Positions 17,823 to 27,033 of a DNA stretch of 43,470 nt are shown piece by piece. A program made the translations under genes and the position numbers. Below the pieces are notes generated by a model. That model was not told the DNA's origin and made no database searches. It saw only the letters and a program-made list of their open reading frames with translations. How positions within the stretch are numbered: the stretch's first letter is position 1; each line of letters begins with the position of its first letter. Source of the DNA: Treponema sp. (GTDB taxonomy: Bacteria > Spirochaetota > Spirochaetia > Treponematales > Breznakiellaceae); the NCBI GenBank assembly GCA_031254315.1, contig JAIRUQ010000012.1, forward strand, positions 1-43,470. The letters are read 5' to 3'.

Positions 17823-18232
17823 TATTTTTGCGTCCTCCATTTTTCAATGCGATCCCATGCGGCGTTTATTTTTGCCGATTTTTCAGTCGCTTTTTTGTAA
17901 TTGCCCTCATGCCCGGCATGGCGGTCGGGGTGGTGGACTTTCAACAGTTTTTTGTACGCGCTCTTACAGGTTTCGCTGTCCGCGCCAAATGGAACGCCTA
18001 ACAATTCAAAATCCGCCCGCAACTCTTCGGGAATATTTACGCTACTTTGGGCATCCTGCCATGCGTACTCTTTTTTCGCCTTAGGCTCATTGTTGTTAAG
18101 ATAATCATCTAACTCTTCATAAGCCGCGTTAAAATCAGGGTCTCCCGATGATCTAAAACTCTTGTTAGTCTGAGCGCCAAAATCATTAAAGTAACTGTTA
18201 ATCACGCTCCCCAAGCGGTTCCAAATACTCAT
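17822..18232 (-). CDS. J-domain protein (DnaJ-like co-chaperone)
   Basis: A 136-residue protein with an N-terminal unknown segment (about 1-70, acidic and Asn-rich) and a C-terminal J domain (about 75-136) containing ELLGVPFGADSETCKSAYKKL and the essential HPD in KVHHPDRH. J domains stimulate the ATPase of DnaK. No Gly/Phe or zinc-finger region is present, so this is a class III type with unknown client specificity. It starts 11 nt after the argF stop and overlaps rnhA by one base. Confidence 0.88.
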   Translation of the reverse strand: MSIWNRLGSVINSYFNDFGAQTNKSFRSSGDPDFNAAYEELDDYLNNNEPKAKKEYAWQDAQSSVNIPEELRADFELLGVPFGADSETCKSAYKKLLKVHHPDRHAGHEGNYKKATEKSAKINAAWDRIEKWRTQK

Positions 18233-18243
18233 AAATTTTCCGG

Positions 18244-19191
18244 TTATATTTTTTTTACCAGTGTCGCCAGCATTATCGCTTTAATCGTATGTTTGCGGTT
18301 TTCCGCTTGATCCCATGCCCTGCTTTGCGCTCCGTCAATAACATCAGCCGTTACTTCTTCGCCCTTAACAGCAGGAAGACAGTGCAGAAAAATAGTTCCG
18401 CTCTTGCCCGTCATATCCATAAGTTTTTGGTTTACCTGATATTTGCTTAAAAGACTGATGCGCTCTTCGCGCTTTGCCTCCTCGCCCATTGAAATCCACA
18501 CATCGGTATAGAGAGCGTCCGCTCCTTTTACCGCGCCAACGTCGGGAGTAATGGTAATAACAGAGCCGGACTTTTCAGCAAGTGGGGAAACTTTTTTTCG
18601 CAGTTCATCATCGGGGTTTAGTTCACCCGGCGTTATCACTGTAAAGTTTGTCCCTAATTTGGCGCAGATTATCATAAGAGAGCGGGCGACATTATTACGC
18701 CCGTCGCCTACATAGCAGAGCGTCCTTCCTTTTACTTCTCCAAAATTTTCCTCCAGCGTAAGCATATCCGCCAGCGCTTGGGTCGGGTGAAAGAGGTCAG
18801 TCAGTCCGTTATAAACCGGAACCCCTGAATACTTGGCAAGGGTTTCGACGGTTTCCTGCTTAAAACCACGGAACTGGATCGCGCTGAACATCCTGCCAAG
18901 AACACGGGCGGTATCTTCAAGCGATTCCTTTCCGCCAAGTTGAATGTCAGAATTGGAGAGAAATACGGGATGACCGCCCTCCTCTCCAAAAGCGGTTTCA
19001 AAGGCGCACCGGGTACGTGTGGAGCGTTTTTCAAAGAGCATGGCAAGGGTCTTGCCCTCGAAACGCCTGAAAACTTTGCCCTTTTTAGCCTCTGATTTGA
19101 CCTTCATGGAAAGGTTTAATAAATACCGGATTTCCTCAGGCGAATAATCCAGCAGGGTAAGCAGTGAACGTCCAAATAATAAAGACACCAT
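18244..19191 (-). CDS. argF: Ornithine carbamoyltransferase
   Basis: A protein of about 315 residues with the full transcarbamylase signature: carbamoyl-phosphate loop STRTR at 57-61, HPTQ at 135-138, the ornithine-specific DVWISMG loop near 235, and HCLPA near 272. It converts ornithine and carbamoyl phosphate to citrulline, or runs in reverse in the arginine deiminase pathway. No other arginine gene is in the window, so direction is open. The ATG at 19191 is only 2 nt from GGAGG; the following GTG codon (19188) is 5 nt away and may be the true start. The J-domain gene and rnhA follow closely. Confidence 0.95.
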   Translation of the reverse strand: MVSLLFGRSLLTLLDYSPEEIRYLLNLSMKVKSEAKKGKVFRRFEGKTLAMLFEKRSTRTRCAFETAFGEEGGHPVFLSNSDIQLGGKESLEDTARVLGRMFSAIQFRGFKQETVETLAKYSGVPVYNGLTDLFHPTQALADMLTLEENFGEVKGRTLCYVGDGRNNVARSLMIICAKLGTNFTVITPGELNPDDELRKKVSPLAEKSGSVITITPDVGAVKGADALYTDVWISMGEEAKREERISLLSKYQVNQKLMDMTGKSGTIFLHCLPAVKGEEVTADVIDGAQSRAWDQAENRKHTIKAIMLATLVKKI

Positions 19192-19210
19192 AACCTCCAA
19201 AAACTTAAAA

Positions 19211-19246
19211 ATGATAGACTGGTATTTTCTATCATTATAGTATAAT
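19211..19246. promoter_or_regulatory. Divergent promoter region with 8-bp inverted repeat
   Basis: Between argF (-) and the phosphohexomutase gene (+), AATGATAG (19211-19218) and CTATCATT (19230-19237) form a perfect inverted repeat with an 11-nt centre. TATAAT follows at 19241-19246 and suits the mutase gene. The repeat overlaps where both promoters must lie, so it is a candidate shared operator. Confidence 0.5.
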
Positions 19247-19283
19247 ATGATTAACATAATATAGTAGAGAGTGAGGGTTTTTT

Positions 19284-21035
19284 ATGAAACAGGAAATTTT
19301 AGAAAGGGCGAATGATTATATCAAAAAGGAAAAGGACAGCCATTTTAGGCAGGAGGTTGAAAAACTTGTCGCGGAGGGCACTGATGCCGCACAGAAGGAA
19401 TTAACCGATCGTTTTTATCAGAACTTGGAATTCGGGACAGGCGGACTTCGCGGAGTAATCGGCGGCGGCTATAACCGCATGAACGCCCTTGTTGTAAAAA
19501 GCGCGACTCAGGGACTTGCAACCTATATAATTAAAACATTCCCCCAAAAAGCCGCAGTAAAAGGCGACGGTTGTCTTAAAGCCGTTATCGCTTTTGACAG
19601 CCGCCACTATTCGGCTGAGTTCGCGGAAGCCGCCGCTTTAATATTTGCGGCTAACGGCATCAAAACATATTTGTTTTCCGCTCTTAGACCAACGCCGGAA
19701 TTGTCCTTTGCCATCCGCCATCTTGGCTGTGATACAGGCATAGTTGTGACGGCAAGCCACAATCCGCCAAAGTACAACGGCTATAAGGCGTACTGGAACG
19801 ACGGCTCTCAAGTCGTGCCTCCGCATGATGAGGGCATTATTGACGAAGTAAACGCGGTTAAAGAGATCAAAGAAATTTCACGAAAGGAAGCTCTGGATAA
19901 AGGGCTTCTTGTAATAATCGACAAAGAAGTTGACGAACCATATCAGGCGATGGTTAAAACCCGTCTTTTCAGACCTGAATTAATAAAAGAAAAAGCCGCT
20001 GAGGTAAAGATTGTTTACACTCCGCTTCACGGAACGGGCGCTCTGCACGTTGAAAAAGTCCTTGGCGATCTTGGTCTAAAAGTAATTACAGTCCCTGAAC
20101 AGCGCGAGGGCAACGGTGATTTTCCAACGGTTTCCTTCCCCAATCCCGAAGAAGCCGCCGCTCTTGACATGGCGATCAAACTTGGCGCTAAAGAAAAAGC
20201 CGATGTTGTAATGGCGACCGATCCCGACGCAGACCGCTTTGGAATAGCGGTTCCGAATAAGGAAGGCGGCTTTACTCTTGTTACGGGCAATCAAATGGGC
20301 GTTCTGCTTGCGGATTACATCTTCCTTTCGCTAAAAGAACAGGGTAGGCTCCCCGCGAACTCTGCGATGGTCAATTCTATCGTTACTACGGGAATGCAAA
20401 AAAAAGTAGCCGAGCATTACGGCGCCGGTTGCGTTGAGTGCTTAACAGGTTTTAAATGGATAGCCAGTGTTATGCGTAAATGGGAGAATGGCGAGGATGG
20501 AGGCAAACACTTTGTTTACGGTACGGAAGAAAGTTACGGCTATCTTGTAGAGACCGAAGTCCGCGACAAGGACGGAATTTCAGCGGCGGCTCTGACCGCG
20601 GAGATGACCCTCTACTGGAGAGGCAAGGGAAAGAGCCTCTTAGATCGCCTAAATGACCTTTACGCTATTTGCGGTTATTGGCAGGAATTGGGTATTTCCA
20701 AGTATTTCCAGGGACCGGAAGGACCCGCCATTATGAACGGTATAATGGAAGAATACCGCAAAAATCCGCCGAAAACCCTCGGCGGTATAGAGATAACGAA
20801 GGTCCGCGATATAAAAAACGGCGCGGACGGTCTCCCCCCAAGCGATGTTTTGCAGTTTTTCCTTGCGGACGGCACTGTGGTAAGCGCCCGTCCCAGCGGC
20901 ACTGAGCCAAAGATCAAATTTTACGCGACTTGTTGCGCCATTGTCGGCTCCGGAGGGCTGTCCGAGGCAAAAGCCGAAGCCGTCCGCAAATTGGACGCGA
21001 TCAACAAGGACATTCGCTCTGTCATTGGGGATTAG
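19284..21035 (+). CDS. Phosphohexomutase (phosphoglucomutase/phosphomannomutase, long form)
   Basis: A 583-residue alpha-D-phosphohexomutase of the long, PGM2-like type. The catalytic phosphoserine is S158 in VVTASHNPPKYNGYK. The metal loop is DPDADRFG near 313, and the phosphate-binding C-terminal loop is ARPSGTEPKIKFY near 540. It interconverts hexose 1- and 6-phosphates, linking glycogen or cell-envelope sugar synthesis to glycolysis. Substrate choice (glucose, mannose or pentose phosphates) cannot be decided from sequence. GAGGG lies 6 nt before the ATG. It is transcribed away from argF. Confidence 0.93.
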   Translation: MKQEILERANDYIKKEKDSHFRQEVEKLVAEGTDAAQKELTDRFYQNLEFGTGGLRGVIGGGYNRMNALVVKSATQGLATYIIKTFPQKAAVKGDGCLKAVIAFDSRHYSAEFAEAAALIFAANGIKTYLFSALRPTPELSFAIRHLGCDTGIVVTASHNPPKYNGYKAYWNDGSQVVPPHDEGIIDEVNAVKEIKEISRKEALDKGLLVIIDKEVDEPYQAMVKTRLFRPELIKEKAAEVKIVYTPLHGTGALHVEKVLGDLGLKVITVPEQREGNGDFPTVSFPNPEEAAALDMAIKLGAKEKADVVMATDPDADRFGIAVPNKEGGFTLVTGNQMGVLLADYIFLSLKEQGRLPANSAMVNSIVTTGMQKKVAEHYGAGCVECLTGFKWIASVMRKWENGEDGGKHFVYGTEESYGYLVETEVRDKDGISAAALTAEMTLYWRGKGKSLLDRLNDLYAICGYWQELGISKYFQGPEGPAIMNGIMEEYRKNPPKTLGGIEITKVRDIKNGADGLPPSDVLQFFLADGTVVSARPSGTEPKIKFYATCCAIVGSGGLSEAKAEAVRKLDAINKDIRSVIGD

Positions 21036-21092
21036 TGGATAGAGTTATGGCTGTCTGAGAAGAATATTGACCTAGCACCTAAATTCTTGAGA

Positions 21093-21155
21093 AACACGGA
21101 GTTTTGACACATTTTTGCTTCTTTCTCCGTGTTCTCCGTGTCCTCCGTGGTTAAA
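21093..21155. repeat. CTCCGTG repeat, three units at 9-nt period, with inverted partner
   Basis: CTCCGTG occurs at 21125, 21134 and 21143, then GGTTAA. An inverted copy ACACGGAG lies at 21094-21101, so the element can fold. The same words are found at 17314-17330. Confidence 0.7.
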
Positions 21156-21265
21156 TTCTTAATTCTTGGACATTTACAACTTCCATAATAAAGTTCAATA
21201 TCACCAAAAATGCCGTTTGTTTAAGTTTCATTAATTACTCGATTTATATGAAATACCCCTTTTTT

Positions 21266-21295
21266 TTGAAAAAAATTGTGTTATAATGGTATAAT
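21266..21295 (+). promoter_or_regulatory. Promoter of the TRAP transporter operon
   Basis: TTGAAA (21266-21271), 18 bp and TATAAT (21290-21295) precede the ATG of tatT by only 9 bases, so the leader would be about 3 nt. No ribosome site is present. A second TATAAT at 21282-21287 is too close to the -35 box. Confidence 0.7.
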
Positions 21296-21304
21296 TGGCA
21301 AGTT

Positions 21305-22264
21305 ATGAAAATACGGTTTATTTTACTCGCAACAGTGATTATTTTCTTTTTGTGTCTCCCGTCCTGTTCGATTAATAAAATGGCTATGAACATGGTAGCC
21401 GACGCCCTTACAGGCGAGGGCAACGCCGATGTCTTTACCGGAGATTCCGATCCCCAACTGGTTGGGGACGCTATTCCTTTCGCTATAAAAATGTATGAAG
21501 CCCTGCTTTCCCAAAATCCCACCCATCAGGGGCTAATAAACACGACAGGCTCAATGTTTGTGATGTACGCAAACGCTTTTGTCCAGGGACCGGCTGAAAT
21601 GCTCCCCCGCGTAAGGTATGAAGAGCGTCTGGCGGCTATAGTCCGCGCGAAAAACCTGTACCTTAGAGGGCTTGCCCTGCTTTATCGCGGACTTGACCTA
21701 AAGTACCCGGGGTTTTCAGGCGCTTATACTGAGGGGCGCTTCCCTTCAATTTTGGCAAAAATGAAAGCCGCTGATGTGCCGGCTCTGTACTGGTCTGCGG
21801 CGGCAGGACTTTCGGCGTTTTCACTCAATCCTTTTGATATGGAATTAGGTATAAGAATACCTGAATTTTACGCCCTTGTAGAACGGGCTTATGAGCTTAA
21901 CCCCAACTTCAACTCCGGCGCTCTGGACGAATTTTTGCTTCTTTTTCATGGGTCGGTTCCGGCGGCTATGGGCGGCGATCCTTCAAGGATAGAAACACAC
22001 TTTCAAAGGGCGCTTGAAAAATCGGGGGGAACTTCGGCTGGAGTTTATGTATCTTATGCCCAAACGGTCTGTATTCCCGCCCAAGATTATGATAGATTTA
22101 AGGAGATGCTGGAGACTGCCCTTGCGATAGATATTGACGCGAATCCGTCAAATCGTCTGGTAAATGTCATTTCTAGGCAAAAAGCGCGTTACCTTTTGGA
22201 CAATGCGGCTTTTTATTTTATAGATATTGGTGATGATGACTGGGGTGATGATGAAGACTGGTAA
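21305..22264 (+). CDS. tatT: TatT-like TPR lipoprotein associated with a TRAP transporter
   Basis: A 319-residue lipoprotein. The signal MKIRFILLATVIIFFLCLPSC gives a lipobox Cys at 21. The mature protein is helical and matches the T. pallidum Tp0956 (TatT) family, which has degenerate TPR helices and forms a trimer that binds the solute-binding partner TatP. The following genes are exactly that partner and the permease. The tail is very acidic (DIGDDDWGDDEDW). The start is supported by the signal peptide and the immediately upstream promoter, although no Shine-Dalgarno site exists. The ligand is unknown; hydrophobic molecules have been proposed for the family. Confidence 0.9.
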   Translation: MKIRFILLATVIIFFLCLPSCSINKMAMNMVADALTGEGNADVFTGDSDPQLVGDAIPFAIKMYEALLSQNPTHQGLINTTGSMFVMYANAFVQGPAEMLPRVRYEERLAAIVRAKNLYLRGLALLYRGLDLKYPGFSGAYTEGRFPSILAKMKAADVPALYWSAAAGLSAFSLNPFDMELGIRIPEFYALVERAYELNPNFNSGALDEFLLLFHGSVPAAMGGDPSRIETHFQRALEKSGGTSAGVYVSYAQTVCIPAQDYDRFKEMLETALAIDIDANPSNRLVNVISRQKARYLLDNAAFYFIDIGDDDWGDDEDW

Positions 22265-22279
22265 ACAAAGGAGTATTAT

Positions 22280-23308
22280 ATGAGAATTTTAAACAGACCG
22301 ACGCTTAAATTGTCTTTCTTGTTATTTCTGCTTTTTTTCGCGTTTAATCCGCTTTTTGCTCAAAGGACAGTAACCATAAAACTTGCTTCGCTTGTTCCTG
22401 AAAATACCGCATGGGGTCAGGCAATTAACCGCATGGCGGTTGAATGGGCGCGCGTGACCAACGGCGAAGTAGAGGTAATTGTTTACCATAATGGAACGGC
22501 GGGAGATGAGGGAGAAGTCCTGCGTAAATTGAGGCTCAATCAGATACAAGCCGCTATTTTTACCAGCTTGGGAATAAACGCCATAATGCCGGAAGTAATG
22601 GCTCTAAGCTATCCGTTCCTTATAAGGAATGATGCCGAAATGGAAGAAGTTCTGCGCAGACTCAAACCGGAAATGGACGCAAGGATGCAACAGAGCGGTT
22701 TTGTTACGCTTGCGTGGGCGCGCGCCGGATGGATTAGATTGTTTACAAGGACGCCTGTTTTTACTCCTGATGATTTACGAAGAATAAGACTTTGCTCAAG
22801 CCCCGATGAACAGCAGATGATTCAGGCTTTTAGGGTTATGGGTTATCAAATTGTTCCGGTTAATATGACAGAAATTATGGTTTCGCTTAACAGCGGTATG
22901 GTTGACGCGACATATATTAGCCCTATTTACGCGGCGGCAAATCAACTGTTCGGCATTGCAAGAAATATGTCCGCTATTAATGTCGCTCCGTTTATGGGCG
23001 GAATTCTGATGAATAATACCGCATGGCGCAGAATACCGGAAAGGCACAGACCCGCGCTTATGGATATATGCAGGCGTTTAGAAAGAGAAATTGAAGCGTC
23101 AATCGCCAATCTGGAAGCCGAGGCAATTAACACAATGGTAAGATACGGCTTGCAAATTAACGATCTTTCACAACAGCAGATGCAGGTGTGGTATAATGAT
23201 ACCGCCAGATATGAAAACAATCTTATTGGCGGCGCGACTCCGATTTTCCACAGAGATTATTATACAAGAGTCAGAAATATTCTGACGGAGTACCGAAGGG
23301 GACGTTAA
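22280..23308 (+). CDS. tatP: TRAP transporter solute-binding protein (TatP/DctP family)
   Basis: A 342-residue periplasmic binding protein with a signal peptide (LSFLLFLLFFAFNPLFAQ) and the DctP-family sequence IKLASLVPENTAWGQAINRMA at the mature start. The ligand-handling Arg region RLCSSPDEQQMIQAFRVMG lies near 170, and the long C-terminal helix follows. It captures solute for the TatQM permease. It is 15 nt after tatT with AAGGAG before its ATG. The T. pallidum counterpart is Tp0957. Confidence 0.93.
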   Translation: MRILNRPTLKLSFLLFLLFFAFNPLFAQRTVTIKLASLVPENTAWGQAINRMAVEWARVTNGEVEVIVYHNGTAGDEGEVLRKLRLNQIQAAIFTSLGINAIMPEVMALSYPFLIRNDAEMEEVLRRLKPEMDARMQQSGFVTLAWARAGWIRLFTRTPVFTPDDLRRIRLCSSPDEQQMIQAFRVMGYQIVPVNMTEIMVSLNSGMVDATYISPIYAAANQLFGIARNMSAINVAPFMGGILMNNTAWRRIPERHRPALMDICRRLEREIEASIANLEAEAINTMVRYGLQINDLSQQQMQVWYNDTARYENNLIGGATPIFHRDYYTRVRNILTEYRRGR

Positions 23309-25231
23309 GTGGAAGATCAAGCCATTCAAGGGGGAAATCCTCAGCCTGAGGTTAGGGAACAACCGGCATGGAAAAAAGTTCTTTATAATATCGAAGATAT
23401 TTTTTGTATTGCGGCTTTAGTTCTGATGGCTCTTATTCCTATAATGGAATCGGTCGCGCGTTTATTCAGTACGGGAATTCTCGCCTCTTCAGGATTTCTG
23501 GTTCACATGCTTTTGTTTACGGGGCTTCTTGGCGGTATGATCTGCACCAGAAAAGAATCCCACCTTGCCATTTCGCTTGTGCATTATATTCCTGAAGGTT
23601 CCATAAAGGCTAACTTAAAAGTTTTCTGCAATTTAATTTCCGCCTTTGTAGCTATAATAATTGCATGGAGTTCTATTTCATTTATTAAAATCGCCCTTGT
23701 TGACGGAAGGATGATAGGTTTTATTCCCGATCGTGTTTTCGCTTTAATCATTCCCATTGCTTTTGGAGTTATTGCGGTTAGATTTGCAAGAAGGACAACC
23801 CTTACAGGATGGAAGATCGTGTTTCCAATACTTTCTCTCGTACTTGGAACAGTTGCTTCATTTCCCGTAATAGCAAAAATTATCTGGGGCTTTGATATGC
23901 CGGATAATATTTTTTCTATATGCGATCAATTTATTACTGTTGCGTTATATGCAAAAGTGCCGCTTATTGTTTTACTTCTGCTTGCGGCTTTGGGAGGAAC
24001 TCCGCTCTTTGTTATTATCGGCGGCTTTTCTCTGCTTTTACTGCAGGCTTCAGGCGGAGAAATGGATTCTGTTGCCGACAGTATCTATTCCGGCCTTATA
24101 AATAGAAACATAATCGCGATTCCGCTTTTTACCTTGGTAGGTTTCTTCCTTTCTGAAAGCAAAGCAGGGGAGCGTCTTGTAAACACCTTCCGTTGTTTTT
24201 TTAGCTGGCTTCCCGGAGGAATCATAATTGTATCGGTAATTATCTGCGCTTTTTTTACTTCGTTTACAGGCGCGTCCGGCGTTACAATTCTTGCCCTTGG
24301 CGGTATTCTTTATGCGATACTAAGCGATCACTTAAAGTATCCTGCTAAGTTTTCTGTCGGGCTTTTAACTTCCGTGGGAAGCATAGGGCTTCTTTTTCCG
24401 CCAAGTCTTCCGTTAATTCTGGTTGGAACAGTTATGCAGGTAAATATTTTTCATATGTTCCTTGGAGGCATGATTCCGGGGCTTATTCTTGTCGTGGCTA
24501 TGGTTGTTTTTGGCGTAATAATATCGATAAAAATAAAAATTCCCGTTGAAAAATTTGAAGGACGCAAGGCATTATCCTGTTTGAAGGCTTCAGCCCTTGA
24601 GATTCTTCTGCCTGTATTTTTAATTGCAGGTTATTTTTCGGGTATTCTTTCACTGGTAGAACTGGGAGCCGCCGCTGTTTTATACATTTTTATTGTAGAA
24701 GTTATAATATACCGTGATATAAAATTTTCTGATCTAAAAAAAGTTTTTGATAAAGCAATCCCGATAATCGGCGGCATACTTTCAATTCTCGCCCTTGCAA
24801 AAGCACTTTCGTATTACATCGTTGACACGCAGGTCCCCGCAAATATGGCGGTTTGGATGTATAGCGCGGTAACATCAAAGTATGTATTCCTTTTACTTTT
24901 AAACGGAGTTCTTTTATTAATAGGTTGTTTCTTGGATATGTTTTCCGCCATTCTTATTTTGCTTCCGCTCATTGTTCCATTAGGTGAAATTTACGGCATA
25001 AACCCCGTGCATTTAGGCATAATCTTCCTTGTAAACCTTGAAGTCGGCTACATTACTCCTCCCGTTGGACTTAATCTGTTCCTTGCTTCATACCGTTTTC
25101 AAAAACCTTTTGTCGAGATATGCAAATTTATCGCGCCCTTCCTGCTTGTCAGGCTGATCGTTGTGCTACTTGTAACATACCTGCCCTGGCTGAGTACATG
25201 GCTGGTTAGTGTGTTTACAGGCGCCCAATAA
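23309..25231 (+). CDS. Fused TRAP transporter permease (small Q + large M subunits)
   Basis: A 640-residue membrane protein. Residues about 20-160 are a DctQ-like four-helix unit. From about 195 the large DctM-like unit follows with many helices and the typical motifs IIGGFSLLLLQASGG, FTGASGVTILALGG, SVGSIGLLFPPSLPLILVG and LEVGYITPPVGLNLF. Fused QM subunits are known in TRAP systems and in the T. pallidum locus. It should use a sodium gradient to import the solute delivered by TatP. The GTG start directly follows the tatP stop (TAAGTG), so translation is coupled. Confidence 0.95.
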   Translation: MEDQAIQGGNPQPEVREQPAWKKVLYNIEDIFCIAALVLMALIPIMESVARLFSTGILASSGFLVHMLLFTGLLGGMICTRKESHLAISLVHYIPEGSIKANLKVFCNLISAFVAIIIAWSSISFIKIALVDGRMIGFIPDRVFALIIPIAFGVIAVRFARRTTLTGWKIVFPILSLVLGTVASFPVIAKIIWGFDMPDNIFSICDQFITVALYAKVPLIVLLLLAALGGTPLFVIIGGFSLLLLQASGGEMDSVADSIYSGLINRNIIAIPLFTLVGFFLSESKAGERLVNTFRCFFSWLPGGIIIVSVIICAFFTSFTGASGVTILALGGILYAILSDHLKYPAKFSVGLLTSVGSIGLLFPPSLPLILVGTVMQVNIFHMFLGGMIPGLILVVAMVVFGVIISIKIKIPVEKFEGRKALSCLKASALEILLPVFLIAGYFSGILSLVELGAAAVLYIFIVEVIIYRDIKFSDLKKVFDKAIPIIGGILSILALAKALSYYIVDTQVPANMAVWMYSAVTSKYVFLLLLNGVLLLIGCFLDMFSAILILLPLIVPLGEIYGINPVHLGIIFLVNLEVGYITPPVGLNLFLASYRFQKPFVEICKFIAPFLLVRLIVVLLVTYLPWLSTWLVSVFTGAQ

Positions 25232-25440
25232 GGCACAACGTAGTTGTGCTGATGAACAGTTTAGCACGGCGTGGCGCTAAATAAATGTAACCCAGATGAA
25301 AATGGCGCGAAGGCTTTAGCCTGAGTAGCGCGCCCGGGGGAGCAATGAGGGGCGCAGAGTACGGCCAAGATGCGGCAGTCTAGCCAATGAGTAGCGAGCA
25401 AAGAGCGAAGCAAATTTGTTGACTTTTTTATTTTCAGGTA
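25232..25440. other. Structured non-coding region after the TRAP operon
   Basis: No gene is apparent. Several inverted repeats occur in a row: GCACAAC-GTA-GTTGTGC (25234-25250), then TTTAGC/GCTAAA, then GGCGCG...CGCGCC enclosing GGCTTTAGCC. After these come GC-rich short repeats of the type GAGTAGCG and GAGCGAAGC. It resembles a transcribed structured RNA or a degenerate repeat element. No T-run follows the first hairpin, so it is not a standard terminator. Confidence 0.4.
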
Positions 25441-25525
25441 AGCGTTATGTGTGCTAACTACGATATATACTCTCTATTCTTAATTCGTGTCAATTCGATT
25501 AATTCGTTGATCCTCTTCTCTTTTC

Positions 25526-26086
25526 TCATTGCTCATAACGTGGAAGCCAGCAGAGCCTCCCAATTCTCCATTTGTACGCTGTTTTCCCGCCTGATTGAAA
25601 AGGTCTCCAGTACATATTCGCGACAGCCGCCGCGCGAAAAGATATTTCTTCGCACGGAGGCAGAGAAGAGAGAAGTTGTTCGCGTTCTTTGTATAAATCG
25701 GCGGGAAGCAAAAAAGAGCCGATAACCGTAGGTAATATAATGTTTTTAATTTTTGGCTCAGCGGTTTTGAATGCGGCGGCAGTAACTGAGAGGTCAATGC
25801 GTGAACCTAAAAGCGTCATATTATCATCTGTGAGAAATTGAGTACGGGCGATACTGCTTGCAGACATTTTATCTTTTGCGGTTTCTCTTAAAGATTTAGA
25901 AAAGTTTTTTAATTCATCAATTTTAAGCGGATGGGAAAGTTCTGCCAGCGGAGCAACCCATGGAAAATTGTATACGCCTGTAAGCCCCGCTTTTAACAAT
26001 TTTTCGCTATATTCTTTCAATTTAAGTCTTATATCCCTATGAGGTACAAGAACGAGGAATATTTTTCTGTTTTTTGTTGTTTCCAT
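25526..26086 (-). CDS. Conserved-looking protein of unknown function
   Basis: A protein of about 186 residues. The N-terminus (KIFLVLVPHRDIRLKLKEYS then GLTGVYNFPWVAPLAEL) resembles the first part of 2H-phosphoesterase-type proteins in its hydrophobic pattern, but the two HxT/S motifs are not clear, so I do not assign it. The ATG at 26086 is an inner codon of a frame that opens with TTG at 26095; no good ribosome site is visible. It is divergent from the next gene with a short shared promoter region (TATAAT on the minus strand at 26115-26110). Function unknown. Confidence 0.6.
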   Translation of the reverse strand: METTKNRKIFLVLVPHRDIRLKLKEYSEKLLKAGLTGVYNFPWVAPLAELSHPLKIDELKNFSKSLRETAKDKMSASSIARTQFLTDDNMTLLGSRIDLSVTAAAFKTAEPKIKNIILPTVIGSFLLPADLYKEREQLLSSLPPCEEISFRAAAVANMYWRPFQSGGKTAYKWRIGRLCWLPRYEQ

Positions 26087-26127
26087 ATTTATCAACTTAT
26101 GATAGAATTATTATAGAGGAAATATTT

Positions 26128-26907
26128 ATGAAATATAAGACCAAATTATTGGTAGAGCGATTTACAGAAATTCTTTCATCATGGAAAGGCGTGGAATGTA
26201 TAACCCTTAACGAAGCCGCGCTACCGGACACCCTTGATCCGTACTTCGCGCTCATTCTGGATATTTTCTATTCAGCCCCAATTCCCGAAGCGGAGAAGCG
26301 GTGCGGTCTTTACGGCGATGATGTAGCCGCGTTTGAAAGTTCCGGTCAGAGTGAAAAAGACCGTTTTTTAATCGGGGATATTCCTGTACGCCTTGAATTT
26401 AAAAAGACCTCGAAGATCGATGAACTTGTTGATATTGCCTGCTCAAACCATGAATCACTTTGGTTCATTAAAGATTCGGGAACTTATGGTTTTTACCGTC
26501 TTGCGAATTGCGAAGTTGTCTATTCACGTTCCAAATGGATTCATGATGTAAGAAAAAAACTTGAAAATATCGGGGATAAATTTTGGGAAGAAATGAGACA
26601 CAACATTCAATCAAAAATGGAGCATTTTTTGTCAGACTTGGGAGCCGCCTGTTTTCAGAGCGATAAATTTCACTACCTTATCGCTTCCGCGGGTTTTATA
26701 AAAAACGCGTGTCTCACTCTTTTTTGCGTCAACAAACGTTTTGAGCCATCACACCGCGCGTATTTTAAGCAGGTATGCGAATTACCGATTCTGCCCGAAT
26801 CGTTTCCAGCCGAGTTTCAAACTTTCCTTGAAAACAGCACCGCCGATGATTTAGATTCGCGCTTCTATGTTGCGAAATTAATCGCGCAAAAAATAATAAT
26901 GCTTTAA
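26128..26907 (+). CDS. Conserved-looking cytosolic protein of unknown function
   Basis: A 259-residue soluble protein without signal peptide or membrane segment. The ATG at 26128 follows GAGG by 8 nt. The early part (TLDPYFALILDIFYSAPIP) and RFLIGDIPVRLEFKKTSKIDELV have the acidic and hydrophobic strand pattern seen in minimal nucleotidyltransferase-like domains (DUF4037-type), followed by a helical C-terminal half. No catalytic G-S motif is visible, so this is only a weak suggestion. It is divergent from the unknown gene upstream and convergent with the acyl-CoA synthetase gene. Confidence 0.65.
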   Translation: MKYKTKLLVERFTEILSSWKGVECITLNEAALPDTLDPYFALILDIFYSAPIPEAEKRCGLYGDDVAAFESSGQSEKDRFLIGDIPVRLEFKKTSKIDELVDIACSNHESLWFIKDSGTYGFYRLANCEVVYSRSKWIHDVRKKLENIGDKFWEEMRHNIQSKMEHFLSDLGAACFQSDKFHYLIASAGFIKNACLTLFCVNKRFEPSHRAYFKQVCELPILPESFPAEFQTFLENSTADDLDSRFYVAKLIAQKIIML

Positions 26908-26940
26908 GATACTTTTCTGGGATGGTGAAAAAAAGCAGGG

Positions 26941-26973
26941 CTTGTGAGGAAACCAACCGGATTTCCTCACAAG
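26941..26973 (-). terminator. Strong hairpin between convergent genes
   Basis: CTTGTGAGGAAA (26941-26952) and TTTCCTCACAAG (26962-26973) form a perfect 12-bp stem with loop CCAACCGGA. On the minus strand a TTTTTTT run follows about 6 nt after the stem. It probably ends the regulator/acyl-CoA synthetase transcript and perhaps both convergent transcripts. Confidence 0.7.
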
Positions 26974-27033
26974 TCCAATAGAGCTAACGATTTTCTTCCG
27001 GAAATCTCTAACCCAACCGGGGTTTCAGAGGTT

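Noticed and set aside
25447-25725. 92-codon frame on the + strand
   Set aside because: It overlaps the better minus-strand gene at 25526-26086 and crosses the non-coding region; composition is poor.
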